Source: Solea solea (Eukaryota; Chordata; Actinopteri; Pleuronectiformes; Soleidae). From it: a DNA stretch of 64,000 nt. A program made the translations under genes and the position numbers. Of the stretch, positions 34,165 to 47,200 are shown one piece after another. The stretch covers positions 62,001 to 126,000 of the forward strand of contig NW_026704062.1 in the NCBI RefSeq assembly GCF_958295425.1, written 5' to 3'. The notes under the pieces are model-generated. The model saw nothing but the letters and a program-made list of their open reading frames with translations. It made no database searches and was not told where the DNA came from. Positions within the stretch are counted from its first letter, which is position 1. Each line of letters opens with the position of its first letter.

Positions 34165-34980
34165 TGTGAAGTCAAACTAAAGAAATTAATAAACTCGTGT
34201 TGCAAACCGGAAAGGAACCTTTCGGCAGTCCGAGTTGCCGCACGGACTATAAAAGAGGCGGCACACAACATCAGCGAAGACGCAAACTGAAGCAGTGCTT
34301 AGCGCAAAAATATCCAACCCCGTGCAAACAAATCTACAAACGCCAGAGAGGCAGCCGGTAAGACACCAAGCCCATCAGGAGACCCAGCGGACAATTGAAG
34401 TGAAATGTTTGTGCAGGCGATAGCCGCTAGCGTTAGCCACGGGGCCGAACCGGCAGTGCGGTCGTTAACCCTATAAATGCCAGTGTGTGTCATGTTTGAT
34501 TCTCATTCATAATTTAATGATGTCATGATTGTTTAAGTTAAGAACATGATTGTTGAGTGAGCTAATATGTTGCAGATAAATTAAGTTAAAATGATTATGA
34601 TATTATATTATTGTGGTGACATTATTTAAATTAAGTAAATGTAAAATATTTAAAATCTGAAATTAACTTAATGAAATCCCTAAATGTATTAATAATAACA
34701 GTGGGAGAATTTATGTTGCACTTTGTTTAATTTAAGAGGAAAAAGGAAATAATTGTTAAAAATGTATATTTTCCAGAACATTGTAAGAACAACCTTTTTC
34801 TTGTTTATTGTTTCAAAAGGTTTTTCACCTACGTACCTGCTTACCTGAAACCTTAAAATCACAAAATAAAAGAAGATAAGAGGAAAAGAAAAGTGTGGTT
34901 ATTGAGTGAAGTCCAGCAACTCTGGGTAGATGTCCAACTCCTTCAAGTGGAGATTGCACAAAGAAGGGGAGAACTTGACA
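34165..34980 (+). repeat. Element B 3' LTR
   Basis: The 816-bp partner of 27675-28490. Polyadenylation signal AATAAA at 34865-34870 and TATA box at 34248-34254. Its last 280 bp are also found at 1-280. Confidence 0.96.
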
Positions 34981-35890
34981 AAAACACATCCAAACAGTGA
35001 AATCATTGCAAAATCAAACACTGGCGGCATATAACTATATCTTATAAGATTTTAACTTTATTTGTGAGGTTTATGTTATGCGACAGTAGAAAATTGAAAA
35101 AAATCAGAAAACAGCCGTATACTTGCTGAATGTGCACAAAACAGACACAAATAGAAAAACACATCCAAACAGTGAAATCATTGCAAAATCAAACACTGAG
35201 GGTAAATAACTATATCTTATAAGATTTTAACTTTATTTGTGACGTTTATGTTATGGGACAGTAGAAAATTGAAAAAAATCAGAAAACAGCCGTATACTTT
35301 CTGAATGTGCACAAAAACAGACACAAATAGAAAAACACATCCAAACAGTGAAATCAGCGAAAATCAAACACTGGCGGCATATAACTATATCTTATAAGAT
35401 GTTAACTTTATTTGTGAGGTTTATGTTATGGGACAGTAGAAAATTGAAAAAAATCAGAAAACAGCCGTATACTTGCTGAATGTGCACAAAAACAGACACA
35501 AATAGAAAAACACATCCAAACAGTGAAATCATTGCAAAATCAAACACTGAGGTTACAGAAGTATATCTTATAAGATGTTAACTTTATTTGTGAGGTTTAT
35601 GTTATGGAACAGTAGAAAATTGAAAAAAATCTGAAAACAGCCGTATACTTGCTGAATGTGCACAAACACAGACACACATAGAAAAACACATCCAAACAGT
35701 GAAATCATTGCAAAATCAAACACTGAGGTTACAGAAGTATATCTTATGAGATGTTAACTTTATTTATGAGGTTTATGTTATGGAACAGTAGAAAATTGAA
35801 AAAAATCAGAAAACAGCCGTATACTTGCTGAATGTGCACAAAAACAGACACAAATAGAAAAACACATCCAAACAGTGAAATCATTGCAAA
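34701..35890. repeat. Segment duplicated at 1-1190 (34.7 kb away)
   Basis: At an offset of 34,700, positions 1-1190 and 34701-35890 match through the LTR end, the insertion junction and about 900 bp of satellite. They share rare variants (AAATCAGCGAAAATC, TTTGTGACGTTTATG, AAATCTGAAAAC). A few substitutions differ (for example TACTTGCTG against TACTTTCTG near 600/35300, and GAATGGGC against GAATGTGC near 1134/35834). The match ends at the monomer starting near 1190/35890. Confidence 0.88.
34981..34985. repeat. Target-site duplication AAAAC, right side of element B
   Basis: Matches 27670-27674. The satellite continues with ACATCCAAACAG. Confidence 0.88.
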
Positions 35891-38509
35891 ATCAAGCACT
35901 GAGGATAAATAACTATATCTTATAAGATTTTAACTTTATTTGTGAGGTTTATGTTATGGGACAGTAGAAAATTGAAAAAAATCAGAAAACAGCCGTATAC
36001 TTGCTGAATGCGCACAAAAACAGACACAAATAGAAAAACACATCCAAACAGTGAAATCATTGCAAAATCAAACACTGAGGTTACAGAAGTATATCTTATA
36101 AGATGTTAACTTTATTTGTGAGGTTTATGTTATGGGACAGTAGAAAATTGAAAAAAATCAGAAAACAGCCGTATACTTGCTGAATGTGCACAACAAAAGA
36201 CACAAATAGAAAAACACATCCAAACAGTGAAATCATTGCAAAATCAAACACTGACGGCATATAACTATATCTTATAAGATTTTAACTTTATTTGTGAGGT
36301 TTATGTTATGGGACAGTAGAAAATTGAAAAAAATCAGAAAACAGCCGTATACTTGCTGAATGTGCACAACAAAAGACACAAATAGAAAAACACATCCAAA
36401 CAGTGAAATCATTGCAAAATCAAACACTGAGGGTAAATAACTATATCTTATAAGATTTTAACTTTATTTGTGAGGTTTATGTTATGGGACAGTAGAAAAT
36501 TGAAAAAAATCAGAAAACAGCCGTATACTTGCTGAATGTGCACAAAAACAGACACAAATAGAAAAACACATCCAAACAGTGAAATCATTGCAAAATCAAA
36601 CACTGAAGGCATATAACTATATCTTATAAGATGTTAACTTTATTTGTGAGGTTTATGTTACGGGACAATAGAAAATTGAAAAAAATCAGAAAACAGCCGT
36701 ATACTTGCTGAATGTGCACAAAACAGACACAAATAGAAAAACACATCCAAACATTGAAATCATTGCAAAATCAAACACTGAGGGTAAATAACTATATCTT
36801 ATAAGATTTTAACTTTATTTGTGAGGTTTATGTTATGGGACAGTAGAAAATTGAAAAAAATCAGAAAACAGCCGTATACTTGCTGAATGTGCACAAAAAC
36901 AGACACAAATAGAAAAACACATCCAAACAGTGAAATCATTGCAAAATCAAACACTGAAGGCATATAACTATATCTTATAAGATGTTAACTTTATTTGTGA
37001 GGTTTATGTTACGGGACAATAGAAAATTGAAAAAAATCAGAAAACAGCCGTATACTTGCTGAATGTGCACAACAAAAGACACAAATAGAAAAACACATCC
37101 AAACAGTGAAATCATTGCAAAATCAAACACTGAGGGTACAGAAGTATATCTTATAAGATGTTTACTTTATTTGTGAGGTTTATGTTATGCGACAGTAGAA
37201 AATTGAAAAAAATCAGAAAACAGCCGTATACTTGCTGAATGTGCACAAAAACAGACACAAATAGAAAAACACATCCAAACAGTGAAATCATTGCAAAATC
37301 AAGCACTGAGGATAAATAACTATATCTTATAAGATTTTAACTTTATTTGTGAGGTTTATGTTATGGGACAGTAGAAAATTGAAAAAAATCAGAAAACAGC
37401 CGTATACTTGCTGAATGCGCACAAAAACAGACACAAATAGAAAAACACATCCAAACAGTGAAATCATTGCAAAATCAAACACTGAGGGTAAATAACTATA
37501 TCTTATAAGATTTTAACTTTATTTGTGAGGTTTATGTTATGGGACAGTAGAAAATTGAAAAAAATCAGAAAACAGCCGTATACTTGCTGAATGTGCACAA
37601 AAACAGACACAAATAGAAAAACACATCCAAACAGTGAAATCATTGCAAAATCAAACACTGAAGGCATATAACTATATCTTATAAGATGTTAACTTTATTT
37701 GTGAGGTTTATGTTACGGGACAATAGAAAATTGAAAAAAATCAGAAAACAGCCGTATACTTGCTGAATGTGCACAAAACAGACACAAATAGAAAAACACA
37801 TCCAAACATTGAAATCATTGCAAAATCAAACACTGAGGGTACAGAAGTATATCTTATAAGATGTTTACTTTATTTGTGAGGTTTATGTTATGCGACAGTA
37901 GAAAATTGAAAAAAATCAGAAAACAGCCGTATACTTGCTGAATGTGCACAAAAACAGACACAAATAAAAAAACACATCCAAACAGTGAAATCATTGCAAA
38001 ATCAAGCACTGAGGATAAATAACTATATCTTATAAGATTTTAACTTTATTTGTGAGGTTTATGTTATGCGACAGTAGAAAATTGAAAAAAATCAGAAAAC
38101 AGCCGTATACTTGCTGAATGTGCACAAAAACAGACACAAATAGAAAAAAACATCCAAACAGTGAAATCATTGCAAAATCAAACACTGAAGGCATATAATT
38201 ATATCTTATCAGATTTTAACTTTATTTGTGAGGTTTATGTTATGGGACAGTAGAAAATTGAAAAAAATCAGAAAACAGCCGTATACTTGCTGAATGCGCA
38301 CAAAAACAGACACAAATAGAAAAACACATCCAAACAGTGAAATCATTGCAAAATCAAACACTGAGGATAAATAACTATATCTAATGAGATTTTAACTTTA
38401 TTTGTGAGGTTTATGTTATGGGACAGTAGAAAATTGAAAAAAATCAGAAAACAGCCGTATACTTGCTGAATGTGCACAAAAACAGACACAAATAGAAAAA
38501 CACATCCAA

Positions 38510-41500
38510 ACAGTGAAATCATTGCAAAATCAAACACTGAAGGCATATACCTATATCTTATAAGATGTTAACTTTATTTATGAGGTTTATGTTACGGGAC
38601 AATAGAAAATTGAAAAAAATCAGAAAACAGCCGTATACTTGCTGAATGTGCACAACAAAAGACACAAATAGAAAAACACATCCAAACAGTGAAATCATTG
38701 CAAAATCAAACACTGAGGGTACAGAAGTATATCTAATAAGATGCTAACTTTATTTGTGAGGTTTATGTTATGGGACAGTAGAAAAATGAAAAAAATCAGA
38801 AAACAGCCGTATCCCTGCTGAATGCGCACAAAAACAGACACAAATAGAGAAACACATCCAAACAGTGAAATCATTGCAAAATCAAACACTTAAGGTATAT
38901 AACTATATCTTATAAGATGTTAACTTTATTTGTGAGGTTTATGTTATGGGACAGTAGAAAATTGAAAAAAATCAGAAAACAGCCGTATACTTGCTGAATG
39001 TGCACAAAAACAGACACAAATAGAAAAACACATCCAAACAGTGAAATCATTGCAAAATCAAACACTGAAGGCATATACCTATATCTTATAAGATGTTAAC
39101 TTTATTTATGAGGTTTATGTTACGGGACAATAGAAAATTGAAAAAAATCAGAAAACAGCCGTATACTTGCTGAATGTGCACAACAAAAGACACAAATAGA
39201 AAAACACATCCAAACAGTGAAATCATTGCAAAATCAAACACTGAGGGTACAGAAGTATATCTAATAAGATGCTAACTTTATTTGTGAGGTTTATGTTATG
39301 GGACAGTAGAAAAATGAAAAAAATCAGAAAACAGCCGTATCCCTGCTGAATGCGCACAAAAACAGACACAAATAGAAAAACACATCCAAACAGTGAAATC
39401 ATTGCAAAATCAAACACTGAAGGTATATAACTATATCTTATAAGATGTTAACTTTATTTGTGAGGTTTATGTTATGGGACAGTAGAAAATTGAAAAAAAT
39501 CAGAAAACAGCCGTATACTTGCTGAATGTGCACAAAAACAGACACAAATAGAAAAACACATCCAAACAGTGAAATCATTGCAAAATCAAACACTGAGGAT
39601 AAATAACTATATCTTATGAGATTTTAACTTTATTTGTGATGATTATGTTATGGGACAGTAGAAAATTGAAAAAAATCAGAAAACAGCCGTATACTTGCTG
39701 AATGTGCACAAAACAGACACAAATAGAAAAACACATCCAAACATTGAAATCATTGCAAAATCAAACACTGAGGGTACAGAAGTATATCTTATAAGATGTT
39801 AACTTTATTTGTGAGGTTTATGTTATGGGACAGTAGAAAATTGAAAAAAATCAGAAAACAGCCGTATACTTGCTGAATGTGCACAAAAACAGACATAAAT
39901 AGAAAAACACATCCAAACAGTGAAATCATTGCAAAATCAAACACTGAAGGCATATACCTATATCTTATAAGATGTTAACTTTATTTATGAGGTTTATGTT
40001 ACGGGACAATAGAAAATTGAAAAAAATCAGAAAACAGCCGTATACTTGCTGAATGTGCACAACAAAAGACACAAATAGAAAAACACATCCAAACAGTGAA
40101 ATCATTGCAAAATCAAACACTGAGGGTACAGAAGTATATCTAATAAGATGCTAACTTTATTTGTGAGGTTTATGTTATGGGACAGTAGAAAAATGAAAAA
40201 AATCAGAAAACAGCCGTATCCCTGCTGAATGCGCACAAAAACAGACACAAATAGAGAAACACATCCAAACAGTGAAATCATTGCAAAATCAAACACTTAA
40301 GGTATATAACTATATCTTATAAGATGTTAACTTTATTTGTGAGGTTTATGTTATGGGACAGTAGAAAATTGAAAAAAATCAGAAAACAGCCGTATACTTG
40401 CTGAATGTGCACAAAAACAGACACAAATAGAAAAACACATCCAAACAGTGAAATCATTGCAAAATCAAACACTGAAGGCATATACCTATATCTTATAAGA
40501 TGTTAACTTTATTTATGAGGTTTATGTTACGGGACAATAGAAAATTGAAAAAAATCAGAAAACAGCCGTATACTTGCTGAATGTGCACAACAAAAGACAC
40601 AAATAGAAAAACACATCCAAACAGTGAAATCATTGCAAAATCAAACACTGAGGGTACAGAAGTATATCTAATAAGATGCTAACTTTATTTGTGAGGTTTA
40701 TGTTATGGGACAGTAGAAAAATGAAAAAAATCAGAAAACAGCCGTATCCCTGCTGAATGCGCACAAAAACAGACACAAATAGAAAAACACATCCAAACAG
40801 TGAAATCATTGCAAAATCAAACACTGAAGGTATATAACTATATCTTATAAGATGTTAACTTTATTTGTGAGGTTTATGTTATGGGACAGTAGAAAATTGA
40901 AAAAAATCAGAAAACAGCCGTATACTTGCTGAATGTGCACAAAAACAGACACAAATAGAAAAACACATCCAAACAGTGAAATCATTGCAAAATCAAACAC
41001 TGAGGATAAATAACTATATCTTATGAGATTTTAACTTTATTTGTGATGATTATGTTATGGGACAGTAGAAAATTGAAAAAAATCAGAAAACAGCCGTATA
41101 CTTGCTGAATGTGCACAAAACAGACACAAATAGAAAAACACATCCAAACATTGAAATCATTGCAAAATCAAACACTGAGGGTACAGAAGTATATCTTATA
41201 AGATGTTAACTTTATTTGTGAGGTTTATGTTATGGGACAGTAGAAAATTGAAAAAAATCAGAAAACAGCCGTATACTTGCTGAATGTGCACAAAAACAGA
41301 CATAAATAGAAAAACACATCCAAACAGTGAAATCATTGCAAAATCAAACACTGAAGGCATATAACTATATCTTATAAGATGTTAACTTTATTTGTGAGGT
41401 TTATGTTATGGGACAGTAGAAAATTGAAAAAAATCAGAAAACAGCCGTATACTTGCTGAATGTGCACAACAAAAGACACAAATAGAAAAACACATCCAAA

Positions 41501-41760
41501 CAGTGAAATCATTGCAAAATCAAACACTGAGGGTACAGAAGTATATCTAATAAGATGCTAACTTTATTTGTGAGGTTTATGTTATGGGACAGTAGAAAAA
41601 TGAAAAAAATCAGAAAACAGCCGTATCCCTGCTGAATGCGCACAAAAACAGACACAAATAGAGAAACACTTCCAAACAGTGAAATCATTGCAAAATCAAA
41701 CACTGAAGGTATATAACTATATCTTATAAGATGTTAACTTTATTTGTGAGGTTTATGTTA
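38510..41760. repeat. Higher-order repeat: eight-monomer (1,407-bp) unit
   Basis: The CGTATCCCTGCTGAATGCG subtype begins units at 38695, 40102 and 41509 (1,407 bp apart) and at 39223 and 40630 (also 1,407). The order of the other variants, including TTTGTGATGATTATG and AACATTGAAATC, is kept. About 2.3 copies. Confidence 0.85.
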
Positions 41761-44249
41761 TGGGACAGTAGAAAATTTAAAAAAATCAGAAAACAGCCGT
41801 ATACTTGCTGAATGTGCACAAAACAGACACAAATAGAAAAACACATCCAAACATTGAAATCATTGCAAAATCAAACACTGAGGGTACAGAAGTATATCTT
41901 ATAAGATGTTAACTTTATTTGTGAGGTTTATGTTATGGGACAGTAGAAAATTGAAAAAAATCAGAAAACAGCCGTATACTTGCTGAATGTGCACAAAAAC
42001 AGACATAAATAGAAAAACACATCCAAACAGTGAAATCATTGCAAAATCAAACACTGAAGGCATATAACTATATCTTATAAGATGTTAACTTTATTTGTGA
42101 GGTTTATGTTATGGGACAGTAGAAAATTGAAAAAAATCAGAAAACAGCCGTATACTTGCTGAATGTGCAAAATAAAAGACACAAATAGAAAAACACATCC
42201 AAACAGTGAAATCATTGCAAAATCAAACACTGACGGCATATAACTATATCTTATAAGATGTTAACTTTATTTGTGAGGTTTATGTTATGGGACAGTAGAA
42301 AATTGAAAAAAATCAGAAAACAGCCGTATACTTGCTGAATGTGCACAACAAAAGACACAAATAGAAAAACACATCCAAACAGTGAAATCATTGCAAAATC
42401 AAACACTGACGGCATATAACTATATCTTATAAGATGTTAACTTTATTTGTGAGGTTTATGTTATGGGACAGTAGAAAATTGAAAAAAATCAGAAAACAGC
42501 CGTATACTTGCTGAATGTGCACAAAACAGACACAAATAGAAAAACACATCCAAACAGTGAAATCATTGCAAAATCAAACACTGAGGGTAAATAACTATAT
42601 CTTATAAGATGTTAACTTTATTTGTGAGGTTTATGTTATGGGACAGTAGAAAATTAAAAAAAAATCAGAAAACAGCCGTATACTTGCTGAATGTGCACAA
42701 AAACAGACACACATAGAAAAACACATCCAAACAGTGAAATCATTGCAAAATCAAACACTGAGGGTACAGAAGTATATCTTATAAGATGTTTACTTTATTT
42801 GTGAGGTTTATGTTATGGGACAGTAGAAAATTGAAAAAAATCAGAAAACAGCCGTATACTTGCTGAATGTGCACAAAAACAGACACACATAGAAAAACAC
42901 ATCCAAACAGTGAAATCATTGCAAAATCAAACACTGAGGGTAAATAACTATATCTTATAAGATGTTAACTTTATTTGTGAGGTTTATGTTATGGGACAGT
43001 AGAAAATTGAAAAAAATCAGAAAACAGCCGTATACTTGCTGAATGTGCACAAAACAGACACAAATAGAAAAACACATCCAAACAGTGAAATCATTGCAAA
43101 ATCAAACACTGAGGGTACAGAAGTATATCTTATAAGATGTTTACTTTATTTGTGAGGTTTATGTTATGGGACAGTAGAAAATTGAAAAAAATCAGAAAAC
43201 AGCCGTATACTTGCTGAATGTCCACAACAAAAGACACAAGTAGAAAAACACATCCAAACAGTGAAATCATTGCAAAATCAAACACTGATGGCATATAACT
43301 ATATCTTATAAGATTTTAACTTTATTTGTGAGGTTTATGTTATGGGACAGTAGAAAATTGAAAAAAATCAGAAAACAGCCGTATACTTGCTGAATGTGCA
43401 CAAAAACAGACATAAATAGAAAAACACATCCAAACAGTGAAATCATTGCAAAATCAAACACTGAAGGCATATAACTATATCTTATAAGATGTTAACTTTA
43501 TTTGTGAGGTTTATGTTATGGGACAGTAGAAAATTGAAAAAAATCAGAAAACAGCCGTATACTTGCTGAATGTGCACAACAAAAGACACAAATAGAAAAA
43601 CACATCCAAACAGTGAAATCATTGCAAAATCAAACACTGACGGCATATAACTATATCTTATAAGATGTTAACTTTATTTGTGAGGTTTATGTTATGGGAC
43701 AGTAGAAAATTGAAAAAAATCAGAAAACAGCCGTATACTTGCTGAATGTGCACAAAACAGACACAAATAGAAAAACACATCCAAACAGTGAAATCATTGC
43801 AAAATCAAACACTGAGGGTAAATAACTATATCTTATAAGATGTTAACTTTATTTGTGAGGTTTATGTTATGGGACAGTAGAAAATTAAAAAAAATCAGAA
43901 AACAGCCGTATACTTGCTGAATGTGCACAAAAACAGACACACATAGAAAAACACATCCAAACAGTGAAATCATTGCAAAATCAAACACTGAGGGTACAGA
44001 AGTATATCTTATAAGATGTTTACTTTATTTGTGAGGTTTATATTATGGGACAGTAGAAAATTGAAAAAAATCAGAAAACAGCCGTATACTTGCTGAATGT
44101 GCACAACAAAAGACACAAGTAGAAAAACACATCCAAACAGTGAAATCATTGCAAAATCAAACACTGACGGCATATAACTATATCTTATAAGATTTTAACT
44201 TTGTTCGTGAGGTTTATGTTATGCGACAGTAGAAAATTGAAAAAAATCA

Positions 44250-47200
44250 GAAAACAGCCGTATACTTGCTGAATGTGCACAAAAACAGACACAAATAGAA
44301 AAACACATCCAAACAGTGAAATCATTGCAAAATCAAACACTGAAGGCATATAATTATATCTTATAAGATTTTAACTTTATTTGTGAGGTTTATGTTATGG
44401 GACAGTAGAAAATTAAAAAAAATCAGAAAACAGCCGTATACTTGCTGAATGTGCACAAAAACAGACACACATAGAAAAACACATCCAAACAGTGAAATCA
44501 TTGCAAAATCAAACACTGAGGGTACAGAAGTATATCTTATAAGATGTTTACTTTATTTGTGAGGTTTATGTTATGGGACAGTAGAAAATTGAAAAAAATC
44601 AGAAAACAGCCTTATACTTGCTGAATGTGCACAACAAAAGACACAAATAGAAAAATACATCCAAACAGTGAAATCATTGCAAAATCAAACACTGACGGCA
44701 TATAACTATATCTAATAAGATGCTAACTTTATTTGTGAGGTTTATGTTATGGGACAGTAGAAAAATGAAAAAAATCAGAAAACAGCCGTATCCCTGCTGA
44801 ATGCGCACAAAAACAGACACAAATAGAGAAACACATCCAAACAGTGAAATCATTGCAAAATCAAACACTGAAGGTATATAACTATATCATATAAGATGTT
44901 AACTTTATTTGTGAGGTTTATGTTATGGGACAGTAGAAAATTTAAAAAAATCAGAAAACAGCCGTATACTTGCTGAATGTGCACAAAACAGACACAAATA
45001 GAAAAACACATCCAAACATTGAAATCATTGCAAAATCAAACACTGAGGGTACAGAAGTATATCTTATAAGATGTTAACTTTATTTGTGAGGTTTATGTTA
45101 TGGGACAGTAGAAAATTGAAAAAAATCAGAAAACAGCCGTATACTTGCTGAATGTGCACAAAAACAGACATAAATAGAAAAACACATCCAAACAGTGAAA
45201 TCATTGCAAAATCAAACACTGAAGGCATATAACTATATCTTATAAGATGTTAACTTTATTTGTGAGGTTTATGTTATGGGACAGTAGAAAATTGAAAAAA
45301 ATCAGAAAACAGCCGTATACTTGCTGAATGTGCACAACAAAAGACACAAATAGAAAAACACATCCAAACAGTGAAATCATTGCAAAATCAAACACTGACG
45401 GCATATAACTATATCTTATAAGATGTTAACTTTATTTGTGAGGTTTATGTTATGGGACAGTAGAAAATTGAAAAAAATCAGAAAACAGCCGTATACTTGC
45501 TGAATGTGCACAAAACAGACACAAATAGAAAAACACATCCAAACAGTGAAATCATTGCAAAATCAAACACTGAGGGTAAATAACTATATCTTATAAGATG
45601 TTAACTTTATTTGTGAGGTTTATGTTATGGGACAGTAGAAAATTAAAAAAAATCAGAAAACAGCCGTATACTTGCTGAATGTGCACAAAAACAGACACAC
45701 ATAGAAAAACACATCCAAACAGTGAAATCATTGCAAAATCAAACACTGAGGGTACAGAAGTATATCTTATAAGATGTTAACTTTATTTGTGAGGTTTATG
45801 TTATGGGACAGTGGAAAATTGAAAAAAATCAGAAAACAGCCGTATACTTGCTGAATGTGCACAACAAAAGACACAAGTAGAAAAACACATCCAAACAGTG
45901 AAATCATTGCAAAATCAAACACTGAGGGTACAGAAGTATATCTTATAAGATGTTAACTTTATTTGTGAGGTTTATGTTATGGGACAGTAGAAAATTGAAA
46001 AAAATCAGAAAACAGCCGTATACTTGCTGAATGTGCACAAAAACAGACATAAATAGAAAAACACATCCAAACAGTGAAATCATTGCAAAATCAAACACTG
46101 AAGGCATATAACTATATCTTATAAGATGTTAACTTTATTTGTGAGGTTTATGTTATGGGACAGTAGAAAATTGAAAAAAATCAGAAAACAGCCGTATACT
46201 TGCTGAATGTGCACAACAAAAGACACAAATAGAAAAACACATCCAAACAGTGAAATCATTGCAAAATCAAACACTGACGGCATATAACTATATCTTATAA
46301 GATGTTAACTTTATTTGTGAGGTTTATGTTATGGGACAGTAGAAAATTGAAAAAAATCAGAAAACAGCCGTATACTTGCTGAATGTGCACAAAACAGACA
46401 CAAATAGAAAAACACATCCAAACAGTGAAATCATTGCAAAATCAAACACTGAGGGTAAATAACTATATCTTATAAGATGTTAACTTTATTTGTGAGGTTT
46501 ATGTTATGGGACAGTAGAAAATTAAAAAAAATCAGAAAACAGCCGTATACTTGCTGAATGTGCACAAAAACAGACACACATAGAAAAACACATCCAAACA
46601 GTGAAATCATTGCAAAATCAAACACTGAGGGTACAGAAGTATATCTTATAAGATGTTTACTTTATTTGTGAGGTTTATGTTATGGGACAGTAGAAAATAG
46701 AAAAAAATCAGAAAACAGCCGTATACTTGCTGAACGTGCACAACAAAAGACACAAGTAGAAAAACACATCCAAACAGTGAAATCATTTCAAAATCAGACA
46801 CTGACGGCATATAACTATATCTTATAAGATTTTAACTTTATTTGTGAGGTTTATGTTATGGGACAGTAGAAAATTGAAAAAAATCAGAAAACAGCCGTAT
46901 ACTTGCTGAATGTGCACAAAAACAGACACAAATAGAAAAACACATCCAAACAGTGAAATCATTGCAAAATCAAACACTGAGGGTACAGAAGTATATCTTA
47001 TAAGATGTTTACTTTATTTGTGAGGTTTATGTTATGGGACAGTAGAAAATTGAAAAAAATCAGAAAACAGCCGTATACTTGCTGAATGTGCACAAAAACA
47101 GACACAAATAGAAAAACACATCCAAACAGTGAAATCATTGCAAAATCAAACACTGAAGGCATATAATTATATCTTATAAGATTTTAACTTTATTTGTGAG

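Larger units (their letters stand above)
27675..34980 (+). mobile_element. Element B: BEL/Pao LTR retrotransposon with integrase core deleted
   Basis: A 7,306-bp element on the plus strand with two 816-bp LTRs (TGTGAAG...TTGACA) that show no difference when compared by eye, a 5-bp target duplication AAAAC, a 5' leader, one long gag-pol frame and a polypurine tract directly before the 3' LTR. Domain order Gag-protease-RT-RNase H-integrase is that of BEL/Pao. Everything needed for reverse transcription appears present, but the integrase catalytic core is missing. Identical LTRs point to a recent insertion. The insertion was later duplicated with its flank, since 1-280 carries the same LTR/satellite junction. 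Confidence 0.95.

Noticed and set aside
34045..34290. 81-codon frame overlapping the end of gag-pol and the 3' LTR of element B, as a possible accessory or envelope gene
   Set aside because: Covers polypurine tract and LTR sequence in another phase; no signal peptide, membrane segment or known motif. No env is present in either element.
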